Part shown: positions 37,362 through 46,164 of the stretch, piece after piece | Layout of the letters: the number at the start of each line of letters is the position of its first letter | How positions within the stretch are numbered: position 1 is the first letter of the stretch | Source: Leptospira koniambonensis | GTDB lineage: Bacteria > Spirochaetota > Leptospiria > Leptospirales > Leptospiraceae | DNA length: 64,000 nucleotides | Assembly: GCF_004769555.1 (NCBI RefSeq) | Contig: NZ_RQFY01000001.1 | Span: 434,001-498,000, forward strand | Reading direction: 5' to 3' | Translations under genes and position numbers: made by a program | Notes under the pieces: model-generated | The model's database searches: none | The model's input: only the letters and a program-made list of their open reading frames with translations | Told to the model about the DNA's origin: nothing

Positions 37362-38639
37362 ATGGATTTACATTTTGTTTCGCCGAAAGAAGCGGTTTCA
37401 GAGATCAAAAACGATCAAAGAGTTTTCATCCACAGTGTATATGCTGCTCCAAAACTTCTAATTGAAGCATTGAGCGATAGAGCATCCGAATTACAAAATA
37501 TTGAAATGGTCCATATCCATACAGAAGGAGAAGTTCCGTATGCACAAAAAGGAATGGAGTCTTCTTTTCATACAAACGCGCTATTTGTAGGTGCAAATAT
37601 GAGAGAAGCTGTAAAAGAAGGAAGAGCTGATTATCTTCCAATTTTTTTAAGCGAATGTCCTTCTCTATTCAGAAAAAAGATACTTCCATTGGATGTGGCG
37701 CTCATCACAGTTTCTCCTCCCGACAAACATGGATTTTGTTCCTTGGGAGTTTCAGTAGATACAAGTAAGGCAGCAGTGGATTCTGCAAATATTGTAATTG
37801 CTCAAGTAAATAGATTCATGCCCAGAACCCACGGGGACGGGATCATTCATATAAACAAAATCCATAAATTAGTAGAAGGTAATATTCCATTACTCGAGGC
37901 CCTACATACGGAACCAGACCCAGTAGAAACTAAGATCGGAGAATATATTGCGGGTCTTGTAGAAGATGGAGCAACTCTCCAAATGGGAATTGGAGCCATT
38001 CCTGACGCAGTTCTATCTTGTTTAAAAAATCATAAAGATCTCGGGATTCATACTGAGATGTTTTCTGATGGTGTGATCTCTTTGGTAGAAAAAGGAATTA
38101 TCACTGGTAAAAATAAAAAGATCCATCCAGGAAAGATTGTAACAGGTTTCGTAATGGGAACCAAAAAACTGTACGATTTCGTAGATGATAATCCAGAAGT
38201 AGTATTCTTAGATATCGGTTATATAAACGATACTGCGAATATCCGCAAAAACCCAAAAGTAACAGCGATCAATTCTGCAATTGAAGTGGATCTTACAGGT
38301 CAAGTATGTGCTGATTCTATAGGGACAAGACAATATTCTGGTGTAGGAGGACAGATGGATTTTATCCGAGGGGCTTCTCTTTCAGAAGGCGGAAAACCGA
38401 TCATTGCTCTTCCTTCCGTGACTTCTCATGGAAAATCAAGGATTGTTCCGATTCTGCAGGCCGGCGCAAGCGTAACAACCACAAGAGCGCATGTTCATTA
38501 TGTAATCACTGAATACGGCATTGCAGATCTTTACGGTAAAAATCTGAAACAAAGAGCAAAACTTCTTACACAAATTGCTCATCCAAATCATAGAGAATCT
38601 CTGGAAAGAGAATCATTCGAAAGGTTCAAAGGATTTTAA
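37362..38639 (+). CDS. Acetyl-CoA hydrolase/transferase family (4-hydroxybutyrate CoA-transferase-like)
   Basis: 425 residues. It has the two-domain CoA-transferase fold with GATLQMGIGAIPDAVLSCL, the active-site region GIHTEMFSDGVISL (Glu expected to form the CoA thioester) and RGASLSEGGKPIIALPS. It moves CoA between short-chain carboxylates, such as acetate, propionate or 4-hydroxybutyrate. Cytoplasmic. It is a single-gene unit upstream of the cbb3 oxidase operon, with 207 bp between. Confidence 0.9.
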   Translation: MDLHFVSPKEAVSEIKNDQRVFIHSVYAAPKLLIEALSDRASELQNIEMVHIHTEGEVPYAQKGMESSFHTNALFVGANMREAVKEGRADYLPIFLSECPSLFRKKILPLDVALITVSPPDKHGFCSLGVSVDTSKAAVDSANIVIAQVNRFMPRTHGDGIIHINKIHKLVEGNIPLLEALHTEPDPVETKIGEYIAGLVEDGATLQMGIGAIPDAVLSCLKNHKDLGIHTEMFSDGVISLVEKGIITGKNKKIHPGKIVTGFVMGTKKLYDFVDDNPEVVFLDIGYINDTANIRKNPKVTAINSAIEVDLTGQVCADSIGTRQYSGVGGQMDFIRGASLSEGGKPIIALPSVTSHGKSRIVPILQAGASVTTTRAHVHYVITEYGIADLYGKNLKQRAKLLTQIAHPNHRESLERESFERFKGF

Positions 38640-38735
38640 TTCTCAAAATCGAACACACCCACAGATTACGTAATATATTAAATTTTTATTAACTAGTAAT
38701 TTATTTCCAAACACACTTAACTCTCCGCTCTCCAA

Positions 38736-38749
38736 TTGACAATTATCAA
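38736..38749. promoter_or_regulatory. FNR/CRP-type box TTGAC-AATT-ATCAA
   Basis: It matches the FNR consensus TTGAT-N4-ATCAA in 9 of 10 positions. It lies about 98 bp upstream of ccoN. Oxygen-responsive FNR-family control of cbb3 oxidase operons is well established in other bacteria. The Crp/Fnr-family gene at 47632-48312 is a possible cognate regulator. Confidence 0.55.
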
Positions 38750-38846
38750 GTCCGTTTTGAGGGAAGAAGAAGTCGGATTCCTTGCGTTTCGACATTCCAA
38801 TCTAAATGTGGAATTATCCTTCACGGAAAAACCGGAGAGATCAAGA

Positions 38847-40286
38847 ATGAGTTCTTCAGAACAAAAATATAATGATACGATCGTCAAAGGATTTTTGATA
38901 TCGGGACTGGTCTGGGGTCTGGCTTCCATGCTTGTGGGAGTATGGATCGCTTTCCAAATGGTGTATCCCGAATTAAATTTCGGACCTTACTTCACTTTTG
39001 GTAGGCTAAGACCTTTACATACAAATGCAGCAATTTTCGGATTTGCATTAAGTATTGTATTCGCAACAGGCTATCATACGGTACAAAGACTTTGTAGAGT
39101 AAGAATTTGGAGTGATAAACTCTCCAATTTACATTTATTCTTATACAACCTTTCGATTGTAGCCGCTGCAATCACTCTTCCTTTGGGACTAAACCAATCC
39201 AAAGAGTATGCTGAGTTAGAATGGCCATTGGATCTATTGATCGTGGTTTGGTTTGTGGTGTTCTTGATCAATTATTTCGGGACCATCTTCACTCGCCAGG
39301 AAAAACAACTCTATGCTGCAATCTGGTTTTATATAGCTTCTTGGGTAACGATCCCAATATTATTTATAGTTAATAATCTTTCTATTCCAGTTAGTTGGAT
39401 CAAATCATACTCCGTTTACTCTGGAGTGTATGATGCAAACATCCAATGGTGGTATGGTCATAACGCGGTCGCATTCGTTCTTACCACTCCGTTCTTAGGA
39501 ATGATGTATTATTATCTTCCTAAACATATTAAACAACCAATCTACAGTCATAGACTCTCCATCATTCACTTCTGGAGTTTGATCTTCCTGTATATCTGGG
39601 CTGGTCCTCACCATCTACTTTATTCTCCTCTTCCTGATTGGTTACAAACAACAGGTATGGTATTCAGTATCATGTTATGGATGCCTTCTTGGGGAGGAAT
39701 GTTAAATGGATTCTTAACTCTCACTCAGGCCAAAGAAAAGATCAAAACAGACGCTACATTAAAGATGTTACTCGTTGGACTCACCTTCTACGGTATGTCC
39801 ACATTCGAGGGTCCTCTTCTTTCCATAAGAGCAGTAAGCGGTTTAGGTCATAACACTGACTGGATCATAGGTCATGTTCATGGCGGAACATTAGGTTGGG
39901 TGGGAATGATGTCATTCGCTGCAATTTACTACTTAGTTCCAAGATTATGGGATACAAATCTATTCTCTGAACGATTAGCAAACACTCACTTCTGGATCGC
40001 AACACTCGGTATCTTATTGTATATCGTGTCTATGTGGGTCTCCGGTATCAGCGAAGGATCTATGTGGAGAGCAATAGACGAAACAGGTTCTCTAAAATTT
40101 CCGAACTGGGTGCAGATCACCGAAACCTTAAAACCATATAGATTGTTTAGAGGGATCGGAGGAGCGCTCTATCTATCAGGAGTTGTTCTAATGATCTATA
40201 ACGTAGTCAGAACAATTCAAAGCGCAGGCTCCGGGTTTAAAGAAATTGATCCAAGGATCGGATTAAAAGAGGGGAAAACAGTATGA
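38847..40286 (+). CDS. ccoN: cbb3-type cytochrome c oxidase subunit I
   Basis: 479 residues with about 12 membrane helices. Heme and CuB ligands are visible: His in RPLHTNAAIFG, WYGHNAVAF, WAGPHHLLYS and GHNTDWIIGHVHGGTLGW. It reduces O2 to water at the inner membrane with high affinity. The start at 38847 has GGAGA 8 nt upstream and matches the usual CcoN N-terminus; the longer frame from 38736 begins inside the FNR box and is rejected. It overlaps ccoO by 4 bp. Confidence 0.95.
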   Translation: MSSSEQKYNDTIVKGFLISGLVWGLASMLVGVWIAFQMVYPELNFGPYFTFGRLRPLHTNAAIFGFALSIVFATGYHTVQRLCRVRIWSDKLSNLHLFLYNLSIVAAAITLPLGLNQSKEYAELEWPLDLLIVVWFVVFLINYFGTIFTRQEKQLYAAIWFYIASWVTIPILFIVNNLSIPVSWIKSYSVYSGVYDANIQWWYGHNAVAFVLTTPFLGMMYYYLPKHIKQPIYSHRLSIIHFWSLIFLYIWAGPHHLLYSPLPDWLQTTGMVFSIMLWMPSWGGMLNGFLTLTQAKEKIKTDATLKMLLVGLTFYGMSTFEGPLLSIRAVSGLGHNTDWIIGHVHGGTLGWVGMMSFAAIYYLVPRLWDTNLFSERLANTHFWIATLGILLYIVSMWVSGISEGSMWRAIDETGSLKFPNWVQITETLKPYRLFRGIGGALYLSGVVLMIYNVVRTIQSAGSGFKEIDPRIGLKEGKTV

Positions 40287-40972
40287 GTTGGTTTGACAAA
40301 TTATTGGATTGGTTCTCCGGTTTTACCGATCAGTGGGAAAAACATGGAGTTAAGTTCACGCTTTACACCACGATCGCAATTTTGATCGGAGGATTATTTG
40401 AGTTAGTTCCACCATTCTTTCTCACGAAAACTGCGGAACCAATCCAAAACGTAAAGCCGTATAACGCGTTAGAATTAGCAGGAAGAGACGTTTATCAGAA
40501 AGAAGGATGTAATAACTGTCACACTCAGATGGTTCGTCCATTCAAATGGGAAGTAGATCGTTTTGATCCTCAGCATTCTTACGGAAAAGATGGATACTCT
40601 AAAGCGGGAGAATATGTTTATGATCATCCTTTCTTATGGGGATCCAAAAGAACAGGACCGGATCTGGCTCATGAATCCCAGATCCAATCTTCTGCAGAAT
40701 GGCATAAGACACATTTGATCAACCCTAGAGATACAGCAAAAGGTTCCATCATGCCTGCTTATCCTTGGTTATTCGAAGAATCTTCTATCATTGATGCTTC
40801 TAAGATCGCAGATCATATGAGAGGACTCCAAAAGATAGGAGTTCCTTATACTGAGGAAGATATTAGTTCTGCCTCTACCCTTTTAGCGGGTAAAACGGCA
40901 GGAGATGCACTTATCGCCTATCTGCTGAAATTAGGAAGAGATACGGCCGAATTGTCCAAAAGTTTACAGTAA
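40283..40972 (+). CDS. ccoO: cbb3-type cytochrome c oxidase subunit II
   Basis: 229 residues. One N-terminal membrane anchor (about 25-48) and a single heme c site CNNCH (residues 76-80), plus MVRPFKWEVDRF and the distal Met region SIMPAYPWLF. It transfers electrons from soluble cytochrome c to CcoN. It overlaps ccoN (ATGA). Confidence 0.95.
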   Translation: MSWFDKLLDWFSGFTDQWEKHGVKFTLYTTIAILIGGLFELVPPFFLTKTAEPIQNVKPYNALELAGRDVYQKEGCNNCHTQMVRPFKWEVDRFDPQHSYGKDGYSKAGEYVYDHPFLWGSKRTGPDLAHESQIQSSAEWHKTHLINPRDTAKGSIMPAYPWLFEESSIIDASKIADHMRGLQKIGVPYTEEDISSASTLLAGKTAGDALIAYLLKLGRDTAELSKSLQ

Positions 40973-40980
40973 GGTACAAT

Positions 40981-41127
40981 ATGGATCTTGATACATTACA
41001 AATTTATAAATCATTAAGGCTTCCGATACTGGTGCTTTCCATATTTACGATTATCTTATACGTATATAGAAGTTCCAGAAAGGAAAGAATGGAAGAACCT
41101 AAATTCAGAATGCTGGAGGAGGATTAA
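40981..41127 (+). CDS. ccoQ: cbb3 oxidase subunit IV (CcoQ/FixQ)
   Basis: 48 residues, one membrane helix (LPILVLSIFTIILYVY) and a charged C-terminus ending EEPKFRMLEED. The position between ccoO and ccoP and the size identify it. CcoQ stabilises the oxidase complex. Its last codons supply the ribosome site of ccoP (GGAGGAGG). The C-terminus resembles that of CcoS encoded at 45997. Confidence 0.85.
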   Translation: MDLDTLQIYKSLRLPILVLSIFTIILYVYRSSRKERMEEPKFRMLEED

Positions 41128-41128
41128 G

Positions 41129-41662
41129 ATGAGCGACCCAAACAAGGAATTCGACGGGATCAGACAGGCAGACAATCCTCTTCCTGAATGGTGGAAATGG
41201 GTTTTCCTAGGATGTATTATTTTCGCAGGATTTTACGCGGTATATTTCCACGTATTTTCTGATTGGGGAACAAGCGAGTATTACGCTGCCCAGATCCAAG
41301 AATACGAAAAAGATTTTCCGAATCGTAATGTTGCAGTTGAATCAACTGACGGATCCAATCCTTTCAGGGGGAACCAAGATGCAATCAGTGTAGGACAAAA
41401 AACATTCCAAACCTATTGTGTAGCCTGCCATGGTCCGACTGGAGAAGGTTTAGTAGGCCCGAATCTAATGGATAAAGAATGGTTACATGGAAATACGGAT
41501 CTAGAACTTTATGCAACTGTAATGAAGGGAATTTCCGTTGAAAGAACTAAGTTAGGAAGAGGACCAATGCCTGCACATGAGAACTCATTAGGTTCCGAAA
41601 AAGTTTACCAAGTACTTGCCTGGTTGGCTTCCCGGAATCCGGAGCTAAAATCTTCCAAATAA
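41129..41662 (+). CDS. ccoP: cbb3-type cytochrome c oxidase subunit III, single-heme form
   Basis: 177 residues, N-terminal membrane helix (about 23-42), and one heme c motif CVACH (97-101) with a distal Met in GPMPAHE. Canonical CcoP is about 300 residues with two heme c groups; this one has only one, so it is a short variant. It follows ccoQ by 1 bp and completes the structural genes. Confidence 0.92.
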   Translation: MSDPNKEFDGIRQADNPLPEWWKWVFLGCIIFAGFYAVYFHVFSDWGTSEYYAAQIQEYEKDFPNRNVAVESTDGSNPFRGNQDAISVGQKTFQTYCVACHGPTGEGLVGPNLMDKEWLHGNTDLELYATVMKGISVERTKLGRGPMPAHENSLGSEKVYQVLAWLASRNPELKSSK

Positions 41663-41695
41663 GTTAACCGTCACAGAGAATCATAAGGAGGAGCA

Positions 41696-43063
41696 ATGAT
41701 CATTTCAAGGCCAATGCAAGGAAAGATAAGGACCGCCAGAAATTACGTCCAGGTATTCTTAGTCCTTCTCTTTTTTATAACTCCCTGGATTCACTGGGAT
41801 GGATTTCAAGTTATCCGATTGGATATACCGGATAGAAAGTTTTTTCTATTCGGTCATATTTTTATTCCTCAAGAAGGATACTTTCTTCATTTATTCCTGA
41901 TCGCCGCAGGACTTTGCCTCTTCTTTTTTACTACATTAATCGGCAGAGTTTGGTGCGGATGGGCCTGCCCTCAAACCATCTACTCTGATATTTTCGATTG
42001 GATAGGAAGAAGGATCCAAGATTCCAAATATGGAAGACAAGATGCAAACCGCGCCTTAGTAGCGTTAACTCACATTATTTGGATCATAGTTAGTTTTGCA
42101 GCATCTTTTGCTTGGATCTCTTACTTTTCAGATCCATACCAAATGCTCTCATATTTCAAAAATCCTAATTTAGATTTTCCTACTTGGTTTTTATTTCTGG
42201 GATTCTTTACGTTCGCGATGTACGCAGATATAGCATTCATTCGGGAACAATTCTGCAAATACGGATGTCCTTATGCACGTTTTCAAACAGTGATGATGGA
42301 CAATCATTCTGTCAATATCACCTATGATTACACAAGAGGAGAACCTAGAAGAAAAGCAAAAACTAAAATCGGGGATTGCACTGCTTGTAATATGTGTCTT
42401 GTTGTATGTCCTACTGGAATCGATATAAGAGATGGAGCCAATCCTTGGTGTATAGCATGTGGAAAATGTTCAGATGCATGCACAAAACAAATGGCTAAGG
42501 AAGATAAAAAATCACTGATAGGTTATTGGTCAGAGAACCAGATCTCCGAGAAAGGATCTCCAATCCGCTGGATCCGTCCCAGAACAATCGTTTATGCGCT
42601 TTCTTTAATTCTTACAATTTCTGCCATAGGGATCCTATTATCAAGCAGAGTGCCCCTCTACTTTTCTGTTCTTCCAGATAGAAATATACAACCGATGGTA
42701 GTCCAGGACGGGATCGTTAGAAATTTCTACGAAGTACAAATGCAAAATCTGACCTCCAAAGATAGAACTCTAAAATTTGAAATAGAAACTTCGGATCTCC
42801 AAGGAGAAAGAAGAATACTCATTGGTGGGACAGAAGAAGCCACAGTAGAACTAAAAGGAAATTCAGAAGAAAGATACAGACTATTTATAGAACTAAAAAT
42901 AGCAGAACAAGATGCCAAAAGAAGAAGTCATGATATTAAGCTAAAAGTAATAGACATTCAGGATTTTGAATATTCCAAATCGGAAACAATCCCATTCCTA
43001 CTTCCGGTCTCTATATCCGGATGGAAACTACCAAATGATGAGAGGATAGTCCATGGACGTTAG
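41696..43063 (+). CDS. ccoG: cbb3 oxidase assembly protein CcoG (FixG/RdxA)
   Basis: 455 residues with about five membrane helices, CGWACPQTIYSD, and two ferredoxin-type 4Fe-4S clusters (CTACNMCLVVCPTGID and CIACGKCSDACTKQ). A C-terminal Ig-like FixG domain (about 345-450) follows. CcoG reduces Cu(II) for oxidase assembly. AAGGAGGAG lies just upstream of the ATG. It overlaps ccoH by 11 bp. Confidence 0.95.
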   Translation: MIISRPMQGKIRTARNYVQVFLVLLFFITPWIHWDGFQVIRLDIPDRKFFLFGHIFIPQEGYFLHLFLIAAGLCLFFFTTLIGRVWCGWACPQTIYSDIFDWIGRRIQDSKYGRQDANRALVALTHIIWIIVSFAASFAWISYFSDPYQMLSYFKNPNLDFPTWFLFLGFFTFAMYADIAFIREQFCKYGCPYARFQTVMMDNHSVNITYDYTRGEPRRKAKTKIGDCTACNMCLVVCPTGIDIRDGANPWCIACGKCSDACTKQMAKEDKKSLIGYWSENQISEKGSPIRWIRPRTIVYALSLILTISAIGILLSSRVPLYFSVLPDRNIQPMVVQDGIVRNFYEVQMQNLTSKDRTLKFEIETSDLQGERRILIGGTEEATVELKGNSEERYRLFIELKIAEQDAKRRSHDIKLKVIDIQDFEYSKSETIPFLLPVSISGWKLPNDERIVHGR

Positions 43064-43538
43064 TTTAAAAAGAGCATTTTGGGTGATTAAGTTCGCATTT
43101 ATAACATTATTCGTTGCTACATTTTTCACCGTAAGACTTGCATTAGCAGGACATACTCCCGCAATCGATTCCAATTATTACGAAAAAGGACTTAAATATG
43201 AACAGTCCATTCTATCTCAAAGAAAAATGATAGAAGAAGGATATGGGCTCCAAGCAGATTGGATCCAAAATCCAAAACTTCTCAAATCAGGAAAACAAGA
43301 ACTACTGCTGGAATTCAAACATGGGCAAAAAAGTATTACAGGTGCACTGATCAAAGTCCTCTTGGATAAAACTGCTACTGAAAAATTTAATGAGACGATC
43401 GTCTTAAAAGAATTAACTCCAGGAAAATACAAAGGTGCACTTACTATTCCTTTCCCGGGAGAATGGAGAGTTTCTGTCTCTGCAAAAATTCCAGAAGGAA
43501 CCTTAGAAAAAACGATTTCGATTAAGGTAATACATTGA
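43053..43538 (+). CDS. ccoH: cbb3 oxidase assembly protein CcoH (FixH)
   Basis: 161 residues. One N-terminal membrane helix (WVIKFAFITLFVATFFTV) followed by DSNYYEKGLKYEQS, the conserved FixH segment, and a periplasmic beta domain. It helps assemble the oxidase with CcoG. It overlaps both neighbours. Confidence 0.88.
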   Translation: MDVSLKRAFWVIKFAFITLFVATFFTVRLALAGHTPAIDSNYYEKGLKYEQSILSQRKMIEEGYGLQADWIQNPKLLKSGKQELLLEFKHGQKSITGALIKVLLDKTATEKFNETIVLKELTPGKYKGALTIPFPGEWRVSVSAKIPEGTLEKTISIKVIH

Positions 43539-46000
43539 AAGTATTAGAAAACAAAACATTATGTTTTCATTGTAATACTGAAATTGAAGGAGTATCCATA
43601 CGCAGAACAGAACAAGGATCTGAAAAAGAATATTGCTGCAATGGATGCGCAGAGATCTCACATCTATTACTCGAGAACGGACTGGACCAATTCTATCAGA
43701 TCAGAGGAACACAATCCTTGGAACCGATCGATAGAGAAGCTCAAAAAAATCCTTTGGAAGAATTTGATAATGAATCCGTATATTTAGAATATTTAGAAAA
43801 GAAAAATGGCCAAGATACAAATGTATATATCACGGTCACTAACCTACATTGTTCTGCATGTGTATGGCTGATTGAAACTGTTCTTACCAAAACAGAAGGT
43901 GTCCAAGAGGCAAGGATCAACTTCGGTACAGGAAGACTCAAAGTAGCATTTGATCTTTCTAAGATCACACTCGGAAAAATTATAAAAACAATCGAAAGCC
44001 TTGGATATAAAGCCAAATTATATTCTCCACTAAAAGCAGAGTCCAAAGTAGAGAAACCATTCCAAGAATTGAGCATTCGAATGTTAGTCGCAGGCTTTTG
44101 CTGGGGAAATATCATGCTTTTCTCCGCAAGTCTATATGCCGGCTATTTTGAAGGAATGGAATTCAATATTAAAAATTTATTCCATTATATTTCCTGGATA
44201 TTTGCCACTCCTGTTTATTTTTACTCAGGTTACCCTTTCTGGAAGGGAGCCTATGAATCCTGGAAGAGAAAACTTCTTGGAATGGACACATTATTATTCG
44301 CAGGAGTAAGTCTCGCCTACTTCTACAGTATATACGTAACTATTTCCGGTAAGGGAGAAGTTTATTTCGACTCAGTCTGCACCATCTACTTCTTCATACT
44401 TCTTGGTAAATACTTTGAGGCGATGATCCGTTATAAAGCAGGAGCGAAAATAGGAGAATTACTCTCTCTTCTCCCCGAAGAATATGAAGTTTCCAAAAAA
44501 GGGATCTGGTCCAAACATTCGGCGTCTTCTATCGAAAAAGGAGATTTTATCAGATTATCTTTAGGAAGTAAGGCACCAGTAGACGGGATCTTAGAATCTG
44601 AAATTGCATTTTTCGATGAATCTGTTTTAACAGGAGAAAGTAAACCAATCAGAAAGTCCTTAGGAACAGAGATCAAAGCAGGTTCAGTTTCACTTTCTAC
44701 GGATGTAAAATTCCGAGCCAAAGGAAATGCAAACGAAAGTTCTCTCGCACAGATTGGTAGAATATTAGAAGATTCTTTATTAACAAAACCAAAAATCCAA
44801 AGAAGCACGGATAAACTGGCTGCTGCTTTTATTAAAGTGGTTTTATTCGTTGCGATCGGAACATTTATCTATTGGTTTAATTTCCATTCTACTGAAGATG
44901 CAATCTTAAATACGATCAGCGTACTAATCGTTGCCTGTCCCTGCGCCTTAGGACTAAGTGTCCCGGCTGCACTCGTGATTAGCCATTTACTTCAATCCAG
45001 AGAAGGTGTACTTGTCAAAAATCCAGAATCAGTAGAAATTTTAGCGAAAGCAAATCGGATCTTCTTTGATAAAACTGGAACCTTAACCACAGGCAAATTA
45101 GAATTAAACGCAGAAAAATACTTCGCGTTAGAAGAAAATCCTTCTAAGTTCAGAGAGATCGCAATCAGATTAGAATCCAACTCTTCTCACCCAATTGCAA
45201 AATCTATTATAGAAGCATTCACAAATGAGTCTCCTCAATTTTCGGCAAAAATCTCGATAGATGCTACTGCAGATAAGTCTGCAGCCAGTCTCTCCGGTTG
45301 GAATTCCTACAAAGAAATTCCAGGAGAAGGAATGGAGGCAACATTCCAAGGCAAGATCTACAGAATAGGCAAGAAAAGTTTTGCCTGGGAAAATAAACCT
45401 GAAAACGACGGGTGGGTCCATCTCTCCGAAAATGGTATTCCATTAGTTGCCTGGGAATTTAGAGATAAGGCTAGAGCAGAAGCAAAAGGATCTATCCAAG
45501 AACTAAAATCATTTTTTTCTAATATGGAAATATTATCAGGAGATATTCCATCCAAGGTAGAAACACTTTCCAAAGAAATAGGCATCCAAAACTTCAAAGC
45601 AAATTTAACACCAATCCAAAAGAAAGAAAGGATCATAGGTGCCCAATCTTCTGGAGAAATTGTTCTTATGGTTGGAGATGGGATCAACGACTCTGCATGT
45701 ATCGCTCAGGCAGATCTGGGAATTTCTATGGGAATGGGTTCAGATCTTTCCTTGGATAAATCAGATATTATACTAGTAAAAGATAAATTAGATTCCCTTC
45801 CTAAATCAGTTTTGATCGCTAGAAAAACAAGAATGGTAATTTTACAAAACATCTGCCTTTCTTTAGTTTATAATTCTATAATGATCCCGCTCGCAGCAAG
45901 CGGATTAATGCTTCCTGTGATCTGCGCTGGTTTTATGACATTAAGCTCCCTAACAGTAGTATTAAATTCGATTTCTTTAAAACATAGGGTATTTACATGA
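43535..46000 (+). CDS. ccoI: Copper P1B-ATPase CcoI (FixI)
   Basis: 821 residues, TTG start with AAGG upstream, overlapping ccoH (TTGA). An N-terminal Cys-rich region (CCNGCAEISHLL), a heavy-metal-associated domain (HCSACVWLIE), the ion path CPCAL, phosphorylation site DKTGTLTTG and hinge VGDGINDSACIAQ are all present. It moves copper for oxidase maturation. Its stop overlaps the ccoS start. Confidence 0.95.
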   Translation: MKVLENKTLCFHCNTEIEGVSIRRTEQGSEKEYCCNGCAEISHLLLENGLDQFYQIRGTQSLEPIDREAQKNPLEEFDNESVYLEYLEKKNGQDTNVYITVTNLHCSACVWLIETVLTKTEGVQEARINFGTGRLKVAFDLSKITLGKIIKTIESLGYKAKLYSPLKAESKVEKPFQELSIRMLVAGFCWGNIMLFSASLYAGYFEGMEFNIKNLFHYISWIFATPVYFYSGYPFWKGAYESWKRKLLGMDTLLFAGVSLAYFYSIYVTISGKGEVYFDSVCTIYFFILLGKYFEAMIRYKAGAKIGELLSLLPEEYEVSKKGIWSKHSASSIEKGDFIRLSLGSKAPVDGILESEIAFFDESVLTGESKPIRKSLGTEIKAGSVSLSTDVKFRAKGNANESSLAQIGRILEDSLLTKPKIQRSTDKLAAAFIKVVLFVAIGTFIYWFNFHSTEDAILNTISVLIVACPCALGLSVPAALVISHLLQSREGVLVKNPESVEILAKANRIFFDKTGTLTTGKLELNAEKYFALEENPSKFREIAIRLESNSSHPIAKSIIEAFTNESPQFSAKISIDATADKSAASLSGWNSYKEIPGEGMEATFQGKIYRIGKKSFAWENKPENDGWVHLSENGIPLVAWEFRDKARAEAKGSIQELKSFFSNMEILSGDIPSKVETLSKEIGIQNFKANLTPIQKKERIIGAQSSGEIVLMVGDGINDSACIAQADLGISMGMGSDLSLDKSDIILVKDKLDSLPKSVLIARKTRMVILQNICLSLVYNSIMIPLAASGLMLPVICAGFMTLSSLTVVLNSISLKHRVFT

Positions 46001-46155
46001 ACGCTTTGTATCTCACAATTCCGATCGCACTCATGATCTCATTCGGAGCATTTTACATATTCCTACTCAATCTCAAGTCGGGCCAATACGAAGACATTGA
46101 AGGCCCTAAATACAGAATGTTATTTGAAGAAGACAAACAGGACAAATCGAATTAG
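45997..46155 (+). CDS. ccoS: cbb3 oxidase maturation protein CcoS
   Basis: 52 residues. One membrane helix (LTIPIALMISFGAFYIFLL) and the CcoS-type motif DIEGPKYRMLFEED. It overlaps ccoI (ATGA). CcoS is needed for cofactor insertion into cbb3 oxidase. Confidence 0.88.
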   Translation: MNALYLTIPIALMISFGAFYIFLLNLKSGQYEDIEGPKYRMLFEEDKQDKSN

Positions 46156-46164
46156 GAGTTTATT

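Noticed and set aside
38736..38846. Extended N-terminus of CcoN
   Set aside because: The extra 37 residues start inside the FNR-type box and have no ribosome site, whereas ATG 38847 has a good one and matches the family.
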